44,647 nt of DNA from Methanomicrobiales archaeon (lineage in GTDB: Archaea; Halobacteriota; Methanomicrobia; Methanomicrobiales; JACTUA01): assembly GCA_030019205.1 (NCBI GenBank), contig JASEFH010000006.1:86536-131182 (forward strand), in the 5' to 3' direction. Shown in pieces: positions 42,376 to 44,647 of this stretch. The translations under genes and the position numbers were made by a program. The notes under the pieces were generated by a model. It saw only the letters and a program-made list of their open reading frames with translations. It was not told where the DNA came from and ran no database searches. The stretch's first letter is position 1, and each line of letters begins with the position of its first letter.

Positions 42376-43836
42376 GTGAAAAACAGCTTTAAAACGCGGA
42401 TGCTCTCCGTGCTTCTGGCACTGCTGTTGATAGCCATGATGGTGATGCCCGCAGCATGTGCAGACGTCATAATGAAGCCGGTGGGGAAACCGGATGTGGA
42501 CGATGGCCAAACGATAACGAGGACCATTGTACTTCAGGCCAATGGGACTATCGTATCGGTGACAGAAGATGACGTTCCAATCGAAGGCATAGAACTCTCC
42601 GAACTGCCAAAATTTGAAGTTCCAGCACACGTGCCGACGGCTACACCTCCTCCCAATGGGCCGTTGAGAGAGGAGGATTGGGAATACCTGAAAACGGTCA
42701 TGACCGATCTCTCCGAGAAGGAGAGGGATGCACTTATCTCTGAGGCCCAGACGATCTTTGCAGGAAAATCCGAACTGACCCAGGACGAACAGAGGGAGAT
42801 CCTCTATCGCATCGGAAATTACATCGTAATGGCGACAGACGGCAATGAAGTAACTCCGCGGTGGAAGATTCAGCCTGGACACTGGCACCTCTCTACCACG
42901 GCCGGGAGAATCATGCGATACGTAACAGCGGCGCACAACACCACACTAGGGGATTACAGCGGATGGGCAGATGAAAATCGATTTTGGCCTCCAACTCCTG
43001 GCTTAGTACTCAATCGTCATTCCTGGGTGCTTGATGGTACCGTAATTCCTGGCTTTGACAATTATGGGCCTCTCTCTCTTAATTGGTCTTTGAATAATGC
43101 GAGATCTCAATTCAACGATTACAACGTTGATGAAGCATATGTTCAAATTGGAAAAGGACTTCATTATATTGAAGATCTGGGATGTCCTTACCATACTACT
43201 GGCGCCTATCTTTTACAGCACGATGCATATGAGAGCTGGGTTCAGTCGCACTGGACCGAATTAGGCCTGGACTCTGCAATCGACGTCACCAGTCACTTTG
43301 TAGTCACCGATCCAGCGGCGTCGGCAATAGCTCTCGCAGAAGTGTCACATCAAGTCCTACCCTATATCAATTGGACGATAGACACCGATCCGGATTGGCA
43401 GGATGACCCGTATGTGATCGCATATACTCAGCAGCTTCACACATTGACGGAACAGATGACCATCGGAATGCTGGTATATGCAAGCAAGTTCGAATCGCCC
43501 GATACAATTGGGCCCTATTCTGTTCCCATCTGGGACGGCCAGACCTCTTACGCCTTTGTCGACGATGTCGCCTGCAGCGACAGGATGCGGATCTCCACCC
43601 GGATCTCTCACACCTACATCGGGGATCTGGAGGTATGGCTGGGCTGGAAGGACGACTCTGAAGGCGTGTACCGGGAGGGAAAGATCTGGGATCGGCAGGG
43701 CGGAAGTGAGGACCACCTCAACATCGACGTCTACGTCAATGACTGGTATGATGTGCACGACTGGCGGCTTCGCGTGAAGGACAATGCTGCAGGAAATGAA
43801 GGTGCCATCACGGAGTTCTATGTGTTTATCGGATGA
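42376..43836 (+). CDS. Secreted zinc-dependent phospholipase C / S1-P1 nuclease-like protein with P-domain
   Basis: 486 residues from GTG 42376, with GGAGG eight bases upstream. A signal peptide (about 1-30, cleavage after ACA) leads into a helical domain with a metal-ligand array like that of zinc phospholipase C: GLHYIEDLGCPYHT (H263, D267, H273) and LQHDAYESWV (H282, E286), with HWHLSTTAG upstream. The C-terminal 120 residues resemble a proprotein-convertase P-domain: STRISHTYIGDLEVWLGW, then IWDRQGGSEDHLNIDVYVND. It probably hydrolyses phosphoesters outside the cell; the exact substrate (lipid or nucleic acid) is not determinable. Controlled by the dyad promoter and leader copy B. Confidence 0.83.
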   Translation: MKNSFKTRMLSVLLALLLIAMMVMPAACADVIMKPVGKPDVDDGQTITRTIVLQANGTIVSVTEDDVPIEGIELSELPKFEVPAHVPTATPPPNGPLREEDWEYLKTVMTDLSEKERDALISEAQTIFAGKSELTQDEQREILYRIGNYIVMATDGNEVTPRWKIQPGHWHLSTTAGRIMRYVTAAHNTTLGDYSGWADENRFWPPTPGLVLNRHSWVLDGTVIPGFDNYGPLSLNWSLNNARSQFNDYNVDEAYVQIGKGLHYIEDLGCPYHTTGAYLLQHDAYESWVQSHWTELGLDSAIDVTSHFVVTDPAASAIALAEVSHQVLPYINWTIDTDPDWQDDPYVIAYTQQLHTLTEQMTIGMLVYASKFESPDTIGPYSVPIWDGQTSYAFVDDVACSDRMRISTRISHTYIGDLEVWLGWKDDSEGVYREGKIWDRQGGSEDHLNIDVYVNDWYDVHDWRLRVKDNAAGNEGAITEFYVFIG

Positions 43837-43869
43837 TAGACCAAACACTTTTTACGGAGTCGGACACCG

Positions 43870-44376
43870 ATGGATGAAAAGTCGATGGGGTTGATCCTGA
43901 CAGCTGTGGTGTTCTTTCCCTTATGGATACCCTTTGTGACAGGTTTCATCTCGCTTCTTGGATTCCTCTACTTCTTAAAGGAGATGAAGCATCAATCGGA
44001 CCGATGGTTTCTGGGAATGCCTCTTGCCACTATACTGTTGGCTTTTACCGTTTCACCGATCCTGGACACACTCCTGTATGGCGCCTACGGCCTTTCGAGC
44101 AGCAGCATTCATGAGGCAAACCTGATCCTGCTGGCACCGACATCGGCAATCGCTTTTCTATCCTTCCCAGCACACCAAAGAGAGAAGACGACTATTTTTG
44201 CTTTAATCTCTGCGGGCGTCAGTTTATATGCGGTATATCTTCTCGTCCAGCTGATACAGGCAACCGTATTCCACACCTCTTTGTACGTTTATCTCGGATT
44301 CCTGGCGCTGTATATCCTTCTTGGCATGCCCCTCCTTGGGATCTGCTACATCGTAGCTGCATGGATAACTCGATGA
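43870..44376 (+). CDS. Membrane protein, about five TM helices
   Basis: 168 residues with hydrophobic segments LILTAVVFFPLWIPFVTGF, FLGMPLATILLAFTVSPIL, NLILLAPTSAIAFLSF, IFALISAGVSLYAVYLLVQ and LYVYLGFLALYILLGMPLL. No family is recognised. GGAG lies about nine bases upstream of ATG 43870. It follows the phospholipase-like gene by 33 bases and is probably cotranscribed, paralleling the secreted protein plus small membrane protein pair at 33.2-34.3 kb. Confidence 0.75.
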   Translation: MDEKSMGLILTAVVFFPLWIPFVTGFISLLGFLYFLKEMKHQSDRWFLGMPLATILLAFTVSPILDTLLYGAYGLSSSSIHEANLILLAPTSAIAFLSFPAHQREKTTIFALISAGVSLYAVYLLVQLIQATVFHTSLYVYLGFLALYILLGMPLLGICYIVAAWITR

Positions 44377-44544
44377 GTCCTTCAAGAATAATCTGACATG
44401 ATTAGTATGATGGGTAGGGAGCACTATGCAAAAGCATCCCACTCAGGGCAGGGGTATACGGGGGTTCCACAGTTCTCCGTACCAGGAACATCACGGTATA
44501 TTGAAGACTATTTCATCTCACAGTATCGGCCCGCGTGCCACTGA

Positions 44545-44577
44545 CGTGTAGACGATCTCTACATAAATCTCTTATAG
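44545..44577 (+). promoter_or_regulatory. Dyad operator plus TATA box, copy C
   Basis: CG, then TGTAGA (44547-44552)-CGATC-TCTACA (44558-44563), then TAAATCTC and the TATA box TTATAG (44572-44577). It is nearly identical to copy B over its whole length and faces right, so it should drive a gene just beyond the window. Confidence 0.75.
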
Positions 44578-44599
44578 TGTTAAAGTAAAGGCTTCCGTG

Positions 44600-44647
44600 T
44601 AGCAGAGGAGTTCCTCCCTTCTTGACCCGATCGGAGAACCCCGCTGC
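44600..44647 (+). ncRNA. Candidate structured 5' leader, copy C (cut by window edge)
   Basis: The visible part is identical to copy B from GCAGAGGAGTTCC through GGAGAACCCCGCTGC, including both arms of stem P1. The rest and the controlled gene lie outside the window. Confidence 0.6.

Noticed and set aside
44400-44540. Possible small gene or transposon end between the last membrane gene and dyad copy C
   Set aside because: No start with ribosome-binding site, no family-like translation and no terminal repeat could be identified.

Overview
The window looks like chromosomal DNA of a methanogenic archaeon, most likely order Methanomicrobiales (Methanoculleus-like). The order is an inference from gene content: an NrpR-type DUF128 protein, the TrpB2 form of tryptophan synthase beta, an argC-CBS-argJ-argB cluster, a PAS/GAF histidine kinase with a short membrane domain, archaeal TATA boxes, and several apparently leaderless or near-leaderless genes. 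By eye, bases 1-32,300 are GC-rich and mostly housekeeping. From about 32,300 to the end the DNA is clearly more AT-rich and holds insertion sequences, decayed transposases and secreted or membrane proteins, so it reads as an accessory island.

Layout. 1-8.4 kb: end of nadE, a DUF128 (NrpR-like) protein, an unknown protein next to a pyridine-nucleotide-disulfide oxidoreductase, a histidine kinase, and a three-gene operon with a GerW/YtfJ homologue and a DUF2953 protein. 8.7-11.2 kb: trpB2 and an AcoX/NAD-kinase-like protein. 11.3-17 kb: a decayed islet with a nonsense-interrupted DUF6790 gene, a solo type IIG restriction-modification enzyme, a frameshifted type IV pilin and a frameshifted Doc toxin. 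17.3-22 kb: ADP-ribosylglycohydrolase, arginine genes and chorismate mutase. 22.1-25.8 kb: an M50 protease, then a minus-strand oxidative-stress group (two Fe-S flavoproteins, peroxiredoxin, AhpD-like protein, desulforedoxin, zinc ribbon). 26.4-28.9 kb: an IS remnant, radC and rubrerythrin. 29.8-32.3 kb: two tandem glutaredoxin-thioredoxin reductase fusions. 32.3-44.6 kb: the island.

Functional links. Peroxiredoxin, AhpD-like protein, desulforedoxin, rubrerythrin, the two flavoproteins and the two Grx-TrxR fusions form a plausible oxygen and peroxide defence set for a strict anaerobe. The arg genes form a compact operon with overlapping or nearly touching ends.

Most interesting signal. In the island a 17-bp dyad (TGTAGA-N5-TCTACA) occurs four times, each 6-8 bases upstream of a TATA box. 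Three occurrences are upstream of secreted-protein genes and one lies at the right edge of the window. Three of the four are followed by a closely related leader of about 130 nt. In the two complete leaders, stems are kept by compensatory or wobble changes, and an anti-Shine-Dalgarno CCTCC can pair either with an upstream arm or with the GGAGG ribosome-binding site. This looks like a regulon with a dyad operator plus a candidate cis-acting RNA switch. I do not recognise it as a described family. A membrane-bound winged-helix regulator encoded in the same island is a possible, unproven, controller.
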